Below, piece after piece: positions 4,443 to 5,986 of a DNA stretch of 5,986 nucleotides. This DNA comes from Gammaproteobacteria bacterium. Lineage in GTDB: Bacteria > Pseudomonadota > Gammaproteobacteria > Xanthomonadales > Marinicellaceae. The translations under genes were made by a program, and so were the position numbers. How positions within the stretch are numbered: the first letter of the stretch is position 1; each line of letters starts with the position of its first letter. The stretch lies in contig JAUHXW010000192.1 in the NCBI GenBank assembly GCA_030426705.1, positions 1 to 5,986 of the forward strand. Direction: 5' to 3'. The notes beneath the pieces were generated by a model. It was not told the DNA's origin. It searched no databases and saw only the letters and a program-made list of their open reading frames with translations.

Positions 4443-5986
4443 TCAACGTCGACGTTGCTGTTGGTAGCCAATACCCAACATGGTCAACATCAATAACAAC
4501 AACCCATAGAAAGTAACCGTTGGAACTGCAAAAGCATAGCGAACGCCGGTTGGATCACCTATTGGGTTTGTAACTGGGTCATCAGTCACAACTGGAGATT
4601 GACCATCGGTCGCATCATCAGTGGCATCACCATCATTGTCATTATCCCAGTTAGCTTCAGCCTGATTATAAATCACACCTGAGCCACCTTGGTTAACCCT
4701 TATATCAAATTCAATTATAATCGCATTGTTTAACATATCAGGGGTTGCATCAATGGGAGCACCCATGTCTTCGCCCAATACTGCAGTCAACTCAATGCGA
4801 TTTAAACCGGCATTATAAGTTGGTACAGTACAGCTACTGACTCCACTGGCAGTACAGGTAGCACTTCCAGGCACATAACTGGTGCCTTGTGGAATCTCAT
4901 CGAATATAAAGACCGGTAAATCTGATGGGTTGTTTGGATTAAACCACCAGAAGGTCCAATGTATGATATGAGAATCAGCACTGTCAAACTCACCAATTTT
5001 CAAACCCACTGGTGGTTCGCTGGTCAAACCGGTATTTTCAATACTGATGTTATTAGATAAATCTGAGTCAGGACCATTGTTACCGTCATCACTGATCGTA
5101 ACTGTATTATTCAACTGATTAACGCCAGTAGCTAATGGGTCATCTACCACTACGGCAAAAGTAACCATACCACTGTCTCCAACAGCCAAAACCCCCACTG
5201 AGTAAGTACAGGTACTGCCTGCCGTATTATCAGGTATACAACTCCAGGTTACAGAGCTGTTTGCTTGATTAAAACTGGTATGATCTGGCACCACTTCATT
5301 CAGCATAACGCCTGTGGCATCCTGGTTTCCAAGGTTTTCATAATTAATCTGATAGACCACTGTTTGACCTGGCCCAGAACTGACGCCATTATCGGTTTTA
5401 TTCACGGCCAAATCTGGCGCAGCTTGAACCGGCGTGTTTTCTGTTGAAGTGTTGTCACCTGTGTCTGGATCAGGACCATTGTTACCATCATCACCAATAC
5501 TCACGGTGTTATTGATGGTATCTACACCTGAAACCACACTGGCATCAACCATTACGGCAAATTGTACAGTTTGTACTGGATCACCGACATTAACATCACC
5601 AATATTTAAGGTACAAGTGCTGCCACTACTGATATCGGGCGAACAGTTCCAACCAGCAGTTGATGATGCTGCATTAAACTCAGTGTTGACAGGTACTGTT
5701 TCTGTCAACACAACACCAGTGGCATCTTGTGTACCGATGTTTTCATAACTGATGTCGTACACCAACGTATCACCAGCAACTACAGATGAATTTTGATGAA
5801 CTTTCTCAACCCTTAAGTTAGGTGTTGCATCAACTGGTGTGTTCTCACTGTCAGTATTATCACCTGGATTCAAATCAGGCCCATTATTACCATCATCTGC
5901 AATAGAAACCGTATTGTCTATTTGATCCACACCTGCTGGCAATGGGTCGTCAACCGTGACTGAAAACAGCAAACTGCCGTTTTCAC
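4443..5986 (-). CDS. DUF11-repeat surface protein with IPTL-CTERM-like C-terminal tail (5' end outside window)
   Basis: The frame ends at 4443-4445 (TGA on the minus strand) and is open to the right edge. The codon at 5970-5972 is TTG with open frame above it, so it is not the start. Residues here are counted from that TTG. Residues 1-50 end one repeat; 51-185 and 186-320 are two full DUF11-type modules of about 135 residues, roughly half identical by eye. Each contains TLVYDISYEN- or TVVYQINYEN-like strands, a QDATGV turn, a Cys pair (110/120, 245/255), an NTVxI strand and a DDGNNGPD loop. Residues 321-475 form a diverged module with a Trp-rich segment (339-343), Cys373/381 and an acidic DxDxDG stretch (443-449). 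The tail is VPTVTFYG (483-490), a hydrophobic helix (491-503) and RRR (507-509), like an IPTL/PEP-CTERM sorting signal. No catalytic domain is seen. A secreted or cell-surface structural or adhesive role is inferred. Confidence 0.88.
   Translation of the reverse strand, partial: ENGSLLFSVTVDDPLPAGVDQIDNTVSIADDGNNGPDLNPGDNTDSENTPVDATPNLRVEKVHQNSSVVAGDTLVYDISYENIGTQDATGVVLTETVPVNTEFNAASSTAGWNCSPDISSGSTCTLNIGDVNVGDPVQTVQFAVMVDASVVSGVDTINNTVSIGDDGNNGPDPDTGDNTSTENTPVQAAPDLAVNKTDNGVSSGPGQTVVYQINYENLGNQDATGVMLNEVVPDHTSFNQANSSVTWSCIPDNTAGSTCTYSVGVLAVGDSGMVTFAVVVDDPLATGVNQLNNTVTISDDGNNGPDSDLSNNISIENTGLTSEPPVGLKIGEFDSADSHIIHWTFWWFNPNNPSDLPVFIFDEIPQGTSYVPGSATCTASGVSSCTVPTYNAGLNRIELTAVLGEDMGAPIDATPDMLNNAIIIEFDIRVNQGGSGVIYNQAEANWDNDNDGDATDDATDGQSPVVTDDPVTNPIGDPTGVRYAFAVPTVTFYGLLLLMLTMLGIGYQQQRRR
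4446..4535 (-). other. C-terminal sorting signal (IPTL-CTERM-like)
   Basis: The last 30 residues of the DUF11 protein consist of a short Pro-Thr motif (VPTVTFYG), a Leu/Met-rich transmembrane helix, and a basic end QQQRRR. This motif-helix-arginine order is that of the PEP-CTERM superfamily, and the PT motif followed by a conserved Gly is closest to the IPTL-CTERM variant. Known examples are thought to be processed by exosortase-like membrane enzymes. The match is not exact, because the usual IPTLSEWG is changed at several positions. A plain C-terminal membrane anchor is the alternative. Confidence 0.65.
5013..5986 (-). repeat. Tandem repeats of about 405 bp encoding DUF11 modules
   Basis: Two full units (5418-5822 and 5013-5417) and the end of a third (5823-5986) lie head to tail. 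The most conserved DNA is the segment encoding DDGNNGPD, at 5874-5897, 5469-5492 and 5067-5090, spaced 405 and 402 bases apart. The units differ at many positions elsewhere, so they are old duplications and not recent copies. More units may follow beyond the window edge. Confidence 0.85.

Noticed and set aside
5434..5748. Plus-strand open frame of 104 codons inside the DUF11 gene
   Set aside because: It is antisense to well-conserved DUF11 modules, has no ribosome site and its protein is low-complexity Ser/Thr/Val/Pro. It is a by-product of the repeat composition.
5013..5986. Regularly spaced identical segments as a CRISPR-like array
   Set aside because: The period is about 405 bases, the segments are in-frame coding repeats of a protein, and they lack spacer-repeat structure.
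1..5986. Mobile element, phage or defence island
   Set aside because: No transposase, integrase, flanking inverted repeats, tRNA target, or defence-type domain is visible, and the base composition looks even across the window.

Overview
This is a moderately AT-rich window of about 6 kb, densely packed with bacterial genes. Several features point to a Gram-negative gammaproteobacterium, probably marine or aquatic: the end of an EcxA-type (DUF4953) zinc metalloprotease, a secreted protein of a type I associate with gammaproteobacterial genomes, a three-cysteine glutathione peroxidase, and a DUF11-repeat surface protein with an IPTL-CTERM-like tail. A Marinicella-like bacterium would fit, but that is an impression from protein style and cannot be proved here.

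Layout. Positions 1-813 (+) hold the C-terminal third or so of a large zinc metalloprotease; its catalytic part lies upstream, outside the window. After 55 bases comes a 462-residue secreted protein of unknown function (869-2257, +) with a good ribosome binding site. After another 33 bases comes a two-domain GNAT acetyltransferase (2291-3124, +). The three genes point the same way and I see no terminator between them, so they could share a transcript. A bidirectional hairpin terminator (about 3127-3158) separates them from the convergent glutathione peroxidase gene (3166-3648, -). That gene is divergent, across 152 bases, from an AhpD/carboxymuconolactone-decarboxylase-like gene (3801-4391, +). 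A second strong bidirectional terminator (4394-4427) lies between the AhpD-like gene and the convergent end of a DUF11-repeat protein (4443-5986, -). That last gene is open at the right edge of the window.

How the genes relate. The divergent pair are both thiol-based proteins and plausibly serve peroxide or redox defence from one control region. The metalloprotease and the 462-residue protein are both probably exported. The right-hand gene encodes a large cell-surface or secreted repeat protein, probably anchored or sorted through its C-terminal tail. The rest looks like ordinary chromosome.

I found no CRISPR array, tRNA, rRNA, transposase, phage gene or toxin-antitoxin pair. I also found no good evidence for a new multi-gene system. 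The least understood items are the 462-residue secreted protein and the Trp-rich last module plus sorting tail of the DUF11 protein.
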